Positions 29,220-37,002 are shown, numbered from the stretch's first letter. The stretch is DNA of 39,544 bases from Streptomyces eurocidicus (GCF_002891295.1 NZ_LGUI01000017.1:1-39544); one strand, 5' to 3'. Notes: generated by a model from the letters alone, not told the origin. Translations and numbers: made by a program.

Positions 29220-30215
29220 TCAGTAGTAGAAACCGGTCATGTCGAGCATCAGCTTCCCCGGGTGCCGGTTGCGGGGAAGCTCGGGCGAGAGGCAGCGGTG
29301 AGCATGCTGAACATCGCTCCGCATGATCCTGGTCTCGTCAGGAATCGAGAGGGCGCCAATCACCCCGGCGGCAAAGATGGTGTGCATGCTCTTGTGCATT
29401 GCGTGCTTGTCGTAGAAGAGGTTGGGCAAGCAGAAACCGGTGATCGACTTGGAGCCGAGCACCAGGTCTTCATGGGTAACGACTCCACAGTTCTGGGAAG
29501 CGCAGCCGTCGACCACCATGCGCCCGCGGAACCTCAGTGCGTCGAAGAGGGCCTTGAAGGTCTCCCCGCCGACCAGGTCGACGGCGGCGTCGATTTCGAG
29601 GCCGCCGGTAGAATCGCGGATCCGGTCGGCCAGCCCCTCGGTGTCACTGCAATCGACGATCGCGTCGGCGCCCAGCTCGCGGGCCTCTTCGAGGCGGTGT
29701 TCACCGTGGTCTATCGCCACCACGTAGCAGCCATGGGATTTGGCGAGCTGCACGGCCAGGCCGCCCAGGGCGCTGCCGGCTTCCGAGATGGCGATGACCT
29801 CGTGGCGCTCGATCCGCAGTGCGGTGTACAGCAGGTGCCAGGCGGTCAGGCCGTCCGAGGCCAGGGCGCAAGCCTCCCCATCGGTGAGTTCGTCAGGGAT
29901 CTCCCAGTACAGGCCCCGCTCCACCCATGCGTACTCGGCGTACGCGCCGTCACGGGTGAGGCCGGCGACCCTGCGCCCGTCGTCCAGGAAACCCACCAGC
30001 TCCCGGCCCGGTACGAAGGGGAACGTCACGGGGCCCAGCCATTGGTTCTCCCGCATCAGCGCGTCCGCCGGGTTCACCCCCGCCATCGTCACCATCACGC
30101 GATCATGATTCGGTTTCGGCTCCGGCTCCGGAATCTCCACCAGCTTGAGCACCTCGGGCCCGCCCGGCTCCATAGCCATCACTGCGCGCATCTTCCGCCG
30201 CGCTACCTCGCGCAT
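29220..30215 (-). CDS. Zinc-independent quinone oxidoreductase (MDR family)
   Basis: A 331-residue medium-chain dehydrogenase/reductase. The N-terminal GroES-like half has MRAVMAMEPGGPEVLKLVEIPEPEP, AGVNPADALMRENQW and FPFVPGRELVGFL. The Rossmann half has AISEAGSALGGLAVQLAKSHGCYVVAID, ELGADAIVDCSD, and DAAVDLVGGETFKALFDALRFRGRMVVDG. No catalytic zinc cysteine cluster is visible, which fits the NADPH:quinone reductase (zeta-crystallin) branch. The start is ATG 30215 (GGAG only three bases before); ATG 30191 is the normal family start and may be correct. It is a metabolic gene inside a phage and probably moron cargo. TTGACA at 30251–30246 may be its -35 box. Confidence 0.8.
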   Translation of the reverse strand: MREVARRKMRAVMAMEPGGPEVLKLVEIPEPEPKPNHDRVMVTMAGVNPADALMRENQWLGPVTFPFVPGRELVGFLDDGRRVAGLTRDGAYAEYAWVERGLYWEIPDELTDGEACALASDGLTAWHLLYTALRIERHEVIAISEAGSALGGLAVQLAKSHGCYVVAIDHGEHRLEEARELGADAIVDCSDTEGLADRIRDSTGGLEIDAAVDLVGGETFKALFDALRFRGRMVVDGCASQNCGVVTHEDLVLGSKSITGFCLPNLFYDKHAMHKSMHTIFAAGVIGALSIPDETRIMRSDVQHAHRCLSPELPRNRHPGKLMLDMTGFYY

Positions 30216-30282
30216 GTTCTCCGCCTCTTGCTACGTACACGTTCCTGTCAACCATAAGGCCAGGGAGAGGATGCCCCGGCCC

Positions 30283-30301
30283 CGTTTCAGCCCCTGAAAC
30301 G
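30283..30301. promoter_or_regulatory. Dyad operator 1 (CGTTTCAG-N3-CTGAAACG)
   Basis: A perfect 8-base inverted repeat with spacer ccc. It has the same arms as the second copy at 30318–30336; the centres are 35 bases apart. It lies between the leftward oxidoreductase start and the rightward operon promoter, where a repressor could control both. Confidence 0.8.
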
Positions 30302-30317
30302 ATCAATACGGCGAGCC

Positions 30318-30336
30318 CGTTTCAGGGCCTGAAACG
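30318..30336. promoter_or_regulatory. Dyad operator 2 (CGTTTCAG-N3-CTGAAACG)
   Basis: Second copy of the same 8-base inverted repeat, with spacer ggc. It lies 26 bases before the -35 box of the putative rightward promoter. Confidence 0.8.
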
Positions 30337-30361
30337 GCAGGTCAGAGGGCGAATTTAACGT

Positions 30362-30391
30362 TTCCCATCGGGGCCGACCCGTGTGTAGTAT
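30362..30391 (+). promoter_or_regulatory. Putative rightward early promoter
   Basis: TTCCCA (30362–30367), an 18-base spacer, TAGTAT (30386–30391). The -10 fits the actinomycete TANNNT pattern; the -35 is weak. It would start the replication operon and is placed just right of the two dyad operators. Confidence 0.45.
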
Positions 30392-30461
30392 CCAGGCCGA
30401 CCAGTGATCGTCTGCGGGCGAATGATCAATTCAATCCCCCAGCACTTCGAGGGGGATGTTC

Positions 30462-30560
30462 GTGATCAAGGAAGGGCTTCACCCAAGCCGCCACCCGCAC
30501 TGTCCCGGCCCTCTCACCTGCCCGTGCGAGAACGCGTCCGCAGCCCGGCTTCCCGAGTAA
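30462..30560 (+). CDS. Cysteine-rich small ORF
   Basis: A 32-codon frame starting at GTG (30462), seven bases after GGGGG. It gives MIKEGLHPSRHPHCPGPLT followed by CPCENASAARLPE. The HCP…TCPCE spacing of cysteines and histidines could bind a metal. Small genes of this kind are frequent at the start of actinophage early operons. A hairpin (atccccc/gggggat, about 30434–30457) overlaps its ribosome site and may regulate it. No other gene is convincing in 30302–30625. Confidence 0.4.
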   Translation: MIKEGLHPSRHPHCPGPLTCPCENASAARLPE

Positions 30561-30625
30561 GGCCCCTGGCCGACCCACTCAGGTATCGGCTCATCTGCTG
30601 ACGTTCACCCATAGGAGAAACCCCC

Positions 30626-30973
30626 ATGGCTTTGGCCTGCGCCCTGCCCGCAGCCCCGCCGCCCGCGATTCGAGATCTGATGGACGCCGTCAACCGGGCC
30701 CCCCTCACCCGGCCGCCGGCGGTCCTCTTCATGACCTCGGGGACGATGATCTGCCAGGTGTTCGCGGAGGCGCTCACGTACTTCCACCTCGTGGTCAGCG
30801 ACAAGGCAACCGCATACTGCGAACGAGGCGTTGAGCGCATCTTCCGGCAAGCGGGCCTCAGCGAATGGCGGGCTTTCGTCATTCACCTGATGCGCATGCC
30901 GAAGCCGAACTCCCACTTCCCCGGCAGCACCGAATCCACCCTGTACGTCATCCACCCGGAGGCTTCCCCATGA
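30626..30973 (+). CDS. Hypothetical early protein
   Basis: A 115-residue protein starting at ATG after GGAG (nine-base spacer). The first half is A/P-rich (ALACALPAAPPPAIRDLMDAV), then TMICQVFAEALTYFHLVVSDKATAYC and AERIFRQAGL-like VERIFRQAGLSEWRAFVIHLMRM. It shows mixed alpha/beta composition but no motif I recognise. Its stop overlaps the ATG of the Cas4-like nuclease (ATGA), implying coupled translation and possibly a partner role in DNA processing. Confidence 0.7.
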   Translation: MALACALPAAPPPAIRDLMDAVNRAPLTRPPAVLFMTSGTMICQVFAEALTYFHLVVSDKATAYCERGVERIFRQAGLSEWRAFVIHLMRMPKPNSHFPGSTESTLYVIHPEASP

Positions 30974-31749
30974 GCATTGAGACCCAGCCCCGATCCGTTT
31001 CCCAGACCCAGCAGTACGAGAAATGCGGATGGCAGTACTACCTCCAGCGCGTGGAGCGCGTGACGCCACGGCCGGCCGCCTGGTCGCACCACGGCACCGC
31101 CTTCCACTCCGCAGCCGAAGCCTTCGAACTCTCCGGCCGGACCCTTACCGTCAAGGACGTCGTCGAACTCTTCTCCGACAGCTACAGCGCCTCGGTCAGC
31201 GCATCGCTCGCCAAGGAACCGAACACCGACCGCTGGCTGTCCGCGAACGGGACCGGCAGCGAGGACATCGCGCGCCGCTACCACCTGGGTCAGGCGCAGA
31301 CAGCGCGGTACGTGGAATGGGCCCAGGAGCACCAGCCCGAGATCTGGGCCACCCCGGCCGGTCCGCTCCCGCTGGCGGTGGAGCTGGAATTCATGGTGGA
31401 GCTGGGCGGGGTGAAGGTCCGCGGGTTCATCGACCAGCTCACCGTCGAGCCCGACGGATCCCTGCGGGTGCGCGACCTCAAGACCGGCAGCATGAAGTCG
31501 AAGTTCCAGCTTGAGACGTACAAGACCGCGGTCGAGAAGATCTATGGCGTCGAGGTGAACCGGGGTGACTGGTACCTGGCGAAGCGCGGCGGGCTGTCCA
31601 GGCCGGTCAAGCTGGACCAGGTGACCGAGGAAACCGTCGGTGAGCGGTTCGCCGTCATGGACGCCGGAGTGAAACGCGGCGACTTCCCGGCGAAGCCCGG
31701 CTTCTCCTGCCGGTTCTGTGACGTGTCCCATGCCTGTTCGTTTAAATAA
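30970..31749 (+). CDS. Cas4/RecB-like PD-(D/E)XK exonuclease
   Basis: A 259-residue nuclease. It opens SVSQTQQYEKCGWQYYLQRV, with the first cysteine of an iron–sulphur cluster, then HHGTAFHSAAEAFE (the conserved histidine). The catalytic core is VRGFIDQLTVEPDGSLRVRDLKTGS (D…DLK) with QLETYKTAVEKIYG after it. The C-terminus FSCRFCDVSHACSF supplies the other cluster cysteines. This is the Cas4/AddB-like family common in phages, processing DNA ends for recombination or replication. ATG overlaps the preceding stop; TAA is followed three bases later by the 13-base leader element and a terminator. Confidence 0.9.
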   Translation: MSIETQPRSVSQTQQYEKCGWQYYLQRVERVTPRPAAWSHHGTAFHSAAEAFELSGRTLTVKDVVELFSDSYSASVSASLAKEPNTDRWLSANGTGSEDIARRYHLGQAQTARYVEWAQEHQPEIWATPAGPLPLAVELEFMVELGGVKVRGFIDQLTVEPDGSLRVRDLKTGSMKSKFQLETYKTAVEKIYGVEVNRGDWYLAKRGGLSRPVKLDQVTEETVGERFAVMDAGVKRGDFPAKPGFSCRFCDVSHACSFK

Positions 31750-31752
31750 AAA

Positions 31753-31765
31753 GTTGTCGTGAGCT
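31753..31765 (+). promoter_or_regulatory. 13-base leader element, copy 2
   Basis: GTTGTCGTGAGCT, three bases after the nuclease stop and 18 bases before a terminator hairpin. AAGTT-GTCGTG-AGCTT can pair. Confidence 0.7.
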
Positions 31766-31783
31766 TGAACGCAAGTTACAGCA

Positions 31784-31806
31784 GGCCGCACCGACGGCCG
31801 TTTTTT
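31784..31806 (+). terminator. Rho-independent terminator after the nuclease gene
   Basis: ggccg (31784–31788) pairs with cggcc (31795–31799), followed by g and six T. It lies between the repeat element and the next gene, so antitermination would be needed for full operon expression. Confidence 0.7.
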
Positions 31807-31821
31807 AGAGAGGGATTTGAC

Positions 31822-32700
31822 GTGAGCGCAACCATGACTGAGATCGACCTGATCGAGAACCGGGCCGCCAGGGAGCGACTCTACGACCGGACCGACGTGC
31901 TGAACCGGGTGAAGGAGCTGGCCCAGCTTCCGGACACGGAACACTCCTCCACAGCCCAGGTGGCTGCCTTCTACGGGGTGGACATGCCCCTGCTCAGGAA
32001 GGTTCTGGAGCGCAGTCGCTCAGAGCTGGAGGCCAATGGATACCGCGTCCTGAGTGGCTCTGACCTGCGGAAATACCGAATGAGTGACAAAATGTCACTC
32101 ATTCCGAGCCGTGGCGGCAGCCTTGCGATCTGGCCGCGGCGGGCCGTGCTCAACGTCGGGATGCTCCTGCGGGACTCGGAGGTGGCCAGGGCGGTCCGCA
32201 CCTACCTCCTGGAGGCCGAGGACTACACACGGAAGGCCACCGGAGCGGACGCCGGCAGCCCTGGTCGGCCGGTGGCGGCACCTGCCCTGTCCGTGGATGC
32301 CCTGATCGCCGAGATCTCAGGCCGGATGTCGGCCCAGATCATTGAGAAGTCTGTGCTCCCTCAGCTGTCGGCACTGGAAGAGAGGGTCAGGCTTCTGGAA
32401 GCCGCCCCGGCCGCCCCTGCTGAAGCTATCGTCAGTAACTCGCCGAAGAAGCGTTCGCGCGATTTCGTCGCCAGCAGCCTTGACCCTTTGGAACGGGTGC
32501 TGGAGTACATCGAATATGTCACTAGGCGCGGAGCGCGGCACTGTCAGGCATCGCTGGACACATACTCAAAAAACGTGAGCCTCACCCCGGATGCGGTAGA
32601 GGATGCCCTTATCCGGGCGGCAGAACTGGGACTGCTTCAGCAAGTGGGCTCCACCACAAACGGGCACCCGGTAATTAAGTACTTCCGGCGAGGCTTCTGA
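31822..32700 (+). CDS. Putative DNA-binding regulator (phage antirepressor-like)
   Basis: A 292-residue protein beginning at GTG (31822; SATMTEIDLIENRAARERLYDR), after GAGAGGGA. Residues about 22–110 resemble a DNA-binding N-terminal module: SSTAQVAAFYGVDMPLLRKVLERSRSEL and GSLAIWPRRAVLNVGMLLRDSEVARAVRTYLL, the last close to the BRO/antirepressor pattern. The C-terminal half has a short coiled coil (LPQLSALEERVRLLEAA) and a winged-helix-like end (LSLTPDAVEDAL-type NVSLTPDAVEDALIRAAELGLLQQ). A role in gene control or replication initiation is inferred. A longer frame from GTG 31759 passes through the terminator hairpin and is unlikely. Confidence 0.65.
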   Translation: MSATMTEIDLIENRAARERLYDRTDVLNRVKELAQLPDTEHSSTAQVAAFYGVDMPLLRKVLERSRSELEANGYRVLSGSDLRKYRMSDKMSLIPSRGGSLAIWPRRAVLNVGMLLRDSEVARAVRTYLLEAEDYTRKATGADAGSPGRPVAAPALSVDALIAEISGRMSAQIIEKSVLPQLSALEERVRLLEAAPAAPAEAIVSNSPKKRSRDFVASSLDPLERVLEYIEYVTRRGARHCQASLDTYSKNVSLTPDAVEDALIRAAELGLLQQVGSTTNGHPVIKYFRRGF

Positions 32701-33521
32701 TGTATTCTCTTAGTCAGTCGATAGCCATGAAGGGGGCGGCGGGCGAGCCCCTCTCATCTCCCTTTAAGAAGCTCTCCAAGATGGGGGCAGAGTTCCGTCG
32801 CGGTGAAATGTCAATCCTTGCCGCAGGGGCCGGGACAGGAAAATCGGCCGCGGCGCTCAACCTCGCAATCCAGTCCAACGTGCCGACCCTCTACTTCTCT
32901 GCGGACTCGACAGCCGCAACACAGCTCAGCAGGGCGACAGCCATCCTCACGGGGCACGATGCGAGAGAGATCAAAAGGAAACTCCATGCCGGTGAATTCG
33001 ACGAATACAGAGACGTACTCGCAGAGCGGTGGTGGCAGCGCTTCAACTACAGTGCCCGGCCCACCCCGGCGGAGCTTGAGCTTCACCTCAAGGCATACAA
33101 GGCGGTGTTCGGTACCCACCCTCACCTTGTCGTGGTCGACAATCTGACCAACGTTGACGCCGGAGGCTCTGGTACAGCCGAGGAATTTACCTTCGGCTTG
33201 GAAGGTCTCTGTGACTACCTCAACGAAATGGCCAGGGAAACGTATGCCCACGTCCTGGCTACACATCACGTCGTCGGCGAGTACGCGGATGGGCTGAAGC
33301 CTGTACCGCAAAGCGGCCTCAAGGGAAAAATATCTCGGGTGCCCTCCCTCATCCTCACCATTCATAAGGAGATTGACGGCATGGGCGGTCGCACACTGCA
33401 CATCAGCCCCGTGAAGAACCGGGAGGATTTCGAGGACAGTTCCGGGGAGACCTACGCCTCTTACGCATTCGACACCCGGAACGTGCGGCTCACCGACGTG
33501 GACGAGTTCGCAGCCTTCTAA
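32700..33521 (+). CDS. DnaB/RecA-like replicative ATPase
   Basis: A 273-residue single-domain ATPase. Walker A is ILAAGAGTGKSAAALNLA; Walker B is HLVVVDNLTNVDAG. THHVVGEYADG and GLKGKISRVPSLILTI with the late ISPVKNRED supply DnaB-like motifs. It lacks the N-terminal primase-binding domain of DnaB and matches the short phage helicase/recombinase type (RecA-fold, KaiC/DnaB-like). It probably loads or unwinds at the fork with the primase and polymerase encoded downstream. ATG overlaps the previous stop (TGATG). It is followed by a T-run and leader element copy 3. Confidence 0.8.
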   Translation: MYSLSQSIAMKGAAGEPLSSPFKKLSKMGAEFRRGEMSILAAGAGTGKSAAALNLAIQSNVPTLYFSADSTAATQLSRATAILTGHDAREIKRKLHAGEFDEYRDVLAERWWQRFNYSARPTPAELELHLKAYKAVFGTHPHLVVVDNLTNVDAGGSGTAEEFTFGLEGLCDYLNEMARETYAHVLATHHVVGEYADGLKPVPQSGLKGKISRVPSLILTIHKEIDGMGGRTLHISPVKNREDFEDSSGETYASYAFDTRNVRLTDVDEFAAF

Positions 33522-33537
33522 TTTTTTTACCCCGAAA

Positions 33538-33550
33538 GTTGTCGTGAGCT
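33538..33550 (+). promoter_or_regulatory. 13-base leader element, copy 3
   Basis: GTTGTCGTGAGCT, 16 bases after the ATPase stop and 18 bases before the next start, preceded by an eight-base T/A-run (33522–33529). Confidence 0.7.
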
Positions 33551-33568
33551 TAGATTGGAAGAGAGTCC

Positions 33569-33913
33569 TTGAACATCACCACAAGCTGCGGCCGGCGCCC
33601 GCGGGGCTACCGCATCACCGTGGAGCTGACCGGCGAGGTCGGCGAGCGTTATCCCGAGCTGACGGCCGGTGAGCTCACGGACCCGGTCGCCCTGGTCGTC
33701 GAGCTGGGCGACGCCCGCCGCCTGGACCTCGGCCAACTCGCCTACGACCTGCGGGGACTTCGCCTGTCCAAGGCGGTCGTCGCCCACGAGGACCGGGCCC
33801 ACGGCCGGCATGTCCGGGTCCTGGACGTGCATGCCCTGCGGACCTGCGTCGCCGAGTCCGCAGACGCGGGACGCATGCTCCGGCTGGAGCGGTCCATCAA
33901 GCCCACCCGGTGA
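33569..33913 (+). CDS. Hypothetical protein
   Basis: A 114-residue protein starting at TTG after GGAAGAGAG. It has a regular beta/alpha pattern, RGYRITVELTGEVGERYPEL, DPVALVVELGDARRLDL and RLSKAVVAHEDRAHGRHVRVLDVH, and an arginine-rich end (MLRLERSIKPTR). No family was recognised. The stop overlaps the GTG of the endonuclease VII gene. Being within the recombination–replication operon, it may bind DNA, but nothing specific shows this. Confidence 0.6.
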   Translation: MNITTSCGRRPRGYRITVELTGEVGERYPELTAGELTDPVALVVELGDARRLDLGQLAYDLRGLRLSKAVVAHEDRAHGRHVRVLDVHALRTCVAESADAGRMLRLERSIKPTR

Positions 33914-34353
33914 CCAGCCGGCGGCCCGGCACCCGCCCCTGCACGAGATGCCAGCGCAACCGGGCGGAGCGGTTCTTCACCTCCTCGCGGGGCCGCGTGT
34001 GCAGCACCTGCCGCAAGAAGGCCCGCAGTAAGGCAAGCCACGAAGCCCGCGTACAGGCCGCCTACGGGCTCCTCCCCGGCGAATACGACCGCCTTTTCGA
34101 GCACCAGGGTGGACGGTGCGGAATCTGCGGGGGCACCCGGCGACAGCGCCTCTCGGTCGACCACTGCCACCGGACCCATCTCGTCCGGGGCCTGCTCTGC
34201 CGGATGTGCAACGGCCGGCTGCTGACCGCCGCGCGGGACCGCCCGGAAATTCTGCGCGCGGCCGCTGACTACCTCGAAGACCCACCCGCCCAGCGGCACC
34301 TAGGGCCGCGCTACCACCAGGACAAGGAGGGGCATGGGGACCCCGCCCGCTAA
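33910..34353 (+). CDS. Endonuclease VII-like Holliday junction resolvase
   Basis: A 147-residue HNH-type nuclease of the recombination endonuclease VII family. The N-terminus has a C4 zinc knob (RPCTRCQRNRAERFFTSSRGRVCSTCR). The core is YDRLFEHQGGRCGICGG, LSVDHCHRTHLVRGLLCRMCNGRL (catalytic DH and the second CxxC), then ADYLEDPP. These enzymes resolve branched DNA before packaging and cut heteroduplex mismatches. GTG start overlaps the preceding stop, and its 3' end overlaps the primase start by 20 bases. Confidence 0.85.
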   Translation: MTSRRPGTRPCTRCQRNRAERFFTSSRGRVCSTCRKKARSKASHEARVQAAYGLLPGEYDRLFEHQGGRCGICGGTRRQRLSVDHCHRTHLVRGLLCRMCNGRLLTAARDRPEILRAAADYLEDPPAQRHLGPRYHQDKEGHGDPAR

Positions 34354-34732
34354 GCCGCCGATTGCCGAAGTGCTGGAGCACTACTTCCCGCAGTGGCAGC
34401 CCCCGCCGCCGCGCAGCGGCTGGGTGACGTGCCTGTGCCCCGTCCATGTCGAGGACCGGCCCTCGGCCTCCGTCAACTACCAGGAAAACCGCGTGCATTG
34501 CTTCGCCTGCGATGTCTCGCTCGACTCGATCGACGTCATACAACGAAAGGAGGGACTGGGGTTTGTTGAGGCGCAGCGATTCGCACAAAGCCGATTTGGT
34601 GAAGGCGGCGAAGATCTACCAAAGCAGCTATCGGGGAAGTCCCGCCGAAGAGTATCTGTGCCACCGCGGTTTGGGAGAGGCGGCGGAGCGGTTCAAAATC
34701 GGTTTCGTTTCGGATCCGCTTCCCGGACATGA
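34334..34732 (+). CDS. DNA primase, zinc-finger part
   Basis: A 132-residue frame starting at ATG after AAGGAGGGGC. VLEHYFPQWQPPPPRSGWVTCLCPVHVEDRPSASVNYQENRVHCFACDVS forms a CHC2-type zinc domain (CPVH…CFAC). DVIQRKEGLGFVEAQRFAQSRFGEGGE is the expected linker. After about residue 90 the frame loses primase character (LSGKSRRRVSVPPRFG). The TOPRIM half lies in the +1 frame, overlapping from 34599. Either two proteins form the primase, or a +1 frameshift near 34590–34620 joins them. Confidence 0.8.
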   Translation: MGTPPAKPPIAEVLEHYFPQWQPPPPRSGWVTCLCPVHVEDRPSASVNYQENRVHCFACDVSLDSIDVIQRKEGLGFVEAQRFAQSRFGEGGEDLPKQLSGKSRRRVSVPPRFGRGGGAVQNRFRFGSASRT

Positions 34733-35246
34733 CGCCTACCGGGGCCGGCTGGCCATTCCGTACCTCCGGCCGGCCGCGAGCCTCGATGGCGTCGCCACGA
34801 TCCGCTTCCGCTGCATCAACGAGGTGTGCACCAAGCACCCTGACGGCACCTGGCGAGAGGACGAGCACCATGCGGAGCACACCAAATACCTGGGGCTCCC
34901 GGGAGATCCGCCGATGCTCTTCCACACAGAGGCGCTGATCGAACCCAGCCCGTACATCGGGCTGGCTGAAGGGGAATTCGACACCATGGCGTCCGTCTTG
35001 GCCGGCGTTCCCGCAAGCGGAATCCCCGGGGTCTCGTCCTGGCGTGATTACTTCGCACCGGCATTCGCCGGATTCGAGACCGTATTCACGCTGGGAGACG
35101 GTGACGAAGCAGGAATCAAATTCACGGCCACCATGGCAGAACGGCTTACCAACAGCAAACCCTCTGCGATGCCCCCGAAGCTCGATGTCAACAAGTTCAT
35201 CCTCCAAAACGGTGCTGATGCGTACCGCAAGAGACTGGGAGTTTGA
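34599..35246 (+). CDS. DNA primase, TOPRIM part
   Basis: A 215-residue frame from GTG 34599 (KAAKIYQSSYRGSPAEEYLCHRG). It contains AAERFKIGFVSDPLPGHDAYRGRLAIPYLR, then ASLDGVATIRFRCI, the TOPRIM glutamate in PYIGLAEGEFDTMASVLAG, GIPGVSSWRDYFAPAF and the aspartates in TLGDGDEAGIKF. This is the catalytic centre that makes RNA primers. The frame is open well upstream, but only from about 34599 does it look coding; GTG there has no clear ribosome site, which favours frameshifting or coupling. It ends overlapping the DUF3310 start (TGATG). Confidence 0.8.
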   Translation: MKAAKIYQSSYRGSPAEEYLCHRGLGEAAERFKIGFVSDPLPGHDAYRGRLAIPYLRPAASLDGVATIRFRCINEVCTKHPDGTWREDEHHAEHTKYLGLPGDPPMLFHTEALIEPSPYIGLAEGEFDTMASVLAGVPASGIPGVSSWRDYFAPAFAGFETVFTLGDGDEAGIKFTATMAERLTNSKPSAMPPKLDVNKFILQNGADAYRKRLGV

Positions 35247-35587
35247 TGGCAGAACGCAACGAGGAAACCCCCGGCCAGCGAATGCTCCGGGAATCGAAGG
35301 GGCTTGCCCTGGGCATCGACGCCACAGAAGCTCAAAGGATCATGAGGCAAGCCTTCACCGGCCCCGAACCGCATCCAGAATTCAACGCGGTAACCCACCC
35401 CGCCCACTACACCAGCCACCCGAGCGGCATTGAGTGCATCGACATTGTGAAGCACATGAATTTCTGCATCGGGAACGCATTCAAATACTTGTGGCGCGCT
35501 GGCCTGAAGGGCAATGCCATTGAGGATTACGAGAAGACGATCCGGTACATCCAAATCGAGATCGAGCGCCTGAAGGAGGCTGCGTGA
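35246..35587 (+). CDS. DUF3310 protein
   Basis: A 113-residue protein. The second half, VTHPAHYTSHPSGIECIDIVKHMNFCIGNAFKYLWRAGLKG, then NAIEDYEKTIRYIQIEIERL, is the DUF3310 signature, found widely in phage replication regions and sometimes annotated as a nucleotide kinase-like protein on weak grounds. The N-terminal 45 residues are charged. ATG overlaps the primase stop, and GTGA at the end couples it to the phosphoesterase. Function is not established. Confidence 0.8.
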   Translation: MAERNEETPGQRMLRESKGLALGIDATEAQRIMRQAFTGPEPHPEFNAVTHPAHYTSHPSGIECIDIVKHMNFCIGNAFKYLWRAGLKGNAIEDYEKTIRYIQIEIERLKEAA

Positions 35588-36402
35588 GCGTAGAGGAAAT
35601 AGTGATCGTGTCTGATGTGCAGTACCCACTGCACGACGCGCGGGCCGTACGGAACCTCTGGGCCTACATCGCGGACCGGCAGCCGGCCGAGGTACTCATC
35701 ATCGGCGACTTCATGGACTACGCGGCCCCAAGCCGTTGGTCGAAGGACACCCGAGCAGAATTCGAAAACGACGTCATGAGGGAGTCCGAAGGCGGCAAGG
35801 CGCTGCTGGCGGACCTCCGCGAAGGCTACGGCGGCCCGATCAAGTTCGTCGTCGGCAACCACGACGCACGCCCCCGGGACTACCTCCTCCGGTACGCGCC
35901 GGCCCTGGCCTCCTCCCACGCCTTCGACGTCGACGTACTCCTCGACTTCGAAGGGCTGGGCATCGAAATCCTCCCGCCGTTCGCGGAGATCGCACCCGGA
36001 TGGGTGGCCATGCACGGCCACGAGCTCAAGGGCCTCAACCAGATTCCCGGCCGCACGGCCGCGGCGAAGGTGAAGAAGCTTGACCGCAGCGTGGTCATGG
36101 GGCACACCCACCGCAATGCCGTCAGCCCGGAAACGGTGGGTGTGGGCAAGTACCGGCGCACACTCTTCGGCTTCGAAGTCGGGCACCTCATGGACGAGTC
36201 CAAGGCCCAGTACCTCGCGGGCGGTGTCGCGAACTGGCAGAAGGGTTGGGGGCAATTGCTCGTCGGCAAGTACTCCGCGGTCCCCGTGCCCATCTACGTC
36301 GAACGCGACGGAAGTTTCGTAGTTGACGGAGTCCGCTACGGAGCCATCAAGCGCAACAGCCGTGGACACTTCATCAAGAAGGACTTCAAGCTTGCAGCCT
36401 AA
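35584..36402 (+). CDS. Calcineurin-like metallophosphoesterase
   Basis: A 272-residue enzyme with the full metal-binding set: VIVSDVQYPLHD, EVLIIGDFMDYAAP, IKFVVGNHDARPRD, MHGHELKG and VVMGHTHRNA. The C-terminal third (YVERDGSFVVDGVRYG…) is beta-rich. The family includes phage nucleases (SbcD-like or Mre11-like) and cyclic-nucleotide or nucleotide phosphatases. The operon place among DNA genes suggests a nucleic-acid substrate, but the sequence does not prove it. GTG start overlaps the DUF3310 stop; its end overlaps the next gene by 11 bases. Confidence 0.85.
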   Translation: MSVEEIVIVSDVQYPLHDARAVRNLWAYIADRQPAEVLIIGDFMDYAAPSRWSKDTRAEFENDVMRESEGGKALLADLREGYGGPIKFVVGNHDARPRDYLLRYAPALASSHAFDVDVLLDFEGLGIEILPPFAEIAPGWVAMHGHELKGLNQIPGRTAAAKVKKLDRSVVMGHTHRNAVSPETVGVGKYRRTLFGFEVGHLMDESKAQYLAGGVANWQKGWGQLLVGKYSAVPVPIYVERDGSFVVDGVRYGAIKRNSRGHFIKKDFKLAA

Positions 36403-36961
36403 GGTCGAACTCGACTGGGAATATCTGTCCGGCCTCGCTGACAAGGTCGCACACAACATCGCCGAGAAATGGAGCGTGGTCGAAAAAAACGACGTGAAGC
36501 AGGAGATCCTCCTTCACGCGTACAAGCACCGGCCGGTCATCGAAGTCAACTACTGGAAGGAAGATATCCTTTGGAAGATCTTCCAGAAGGCTGGCACCCA
36601 GTACGCCAGCAAGGAGCGCAACTACCGGGACCTGCTAGACGATCAGTACTACTACACCCCCGATGAAGCCAAAGCCGCTCTGAAGACTTTCATCTTCACC
36701 GACGAGGAACTCGGCACGATGGTCGGCCGCCACGACGACCTTCTCAAGTCCCGCGTCACGGACAACCTTGTCACCGCGCGCATCGACGCCACCCTCGCCC
36801 TGAACAAGCTCAACGAGCGATACCGGCAGCTCCTCCTGCGCCGATACGTCTACGGCCTCCCCGTGTCCGACCATGCCGACCGGCAGGCCCTTAGCCGGGC
36901 CGTCGTATCCCTCGCCCAGCAGATGAACCGCACCCTTCGGACCCGCCGGTCCGCCGCGTGA
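36392..36961 (+). CDS. Sigma-factor-like protein
   Basis: A 189-residue protein starting at TTG 36392 (QPKVELDWEYLSGLADKVAH), after GGA. It contains VEKNDVKQEILLHAYKHRPVIE and WKIFQKAGTQYASKERNYRDL, resembling sigma region 2. ALNKLNERYRQLLLRRYVYGLPVSDHADRQALSRAVVSLAQQM resembles region 4. It is probably an ECF-like or phage sigma-type DNA-binding protein that directs transcription, perhaps of the late leftward genes. The assignment is by pattern only. The first codons overlap the phosphoesterase gene. Confidence 0.6.
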   Translation: MQPKVELDWEYLSGLADKVAHNIAEKWSVVEKNDVKQEILLHAYKHRPVIEVNYWKEDILWKIFQKAGTQYASKERNYRDLLDDQYYYTPDEAKAALKTFIFTDEELGTMVGRHDDLLKSRVTDNLVTARIDATLALNKLNERYRQLLLRRYVYGLPVSDHADRQALSRAVVSLAQQMNRTLRTRRSAA

Positions 36962-37002
36962 CCTAGCCGCCCTGCCCACCCACACACTCCATGGAGATAC
37001 CC

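Noticed and set aside
31759..31821. GTG starts inside the 13-base element (31759, 37552)
   Set aside because: They would put the repeat and terminator hairpins inside coding sequence and lack ribosome sites; downstream starts fit better.
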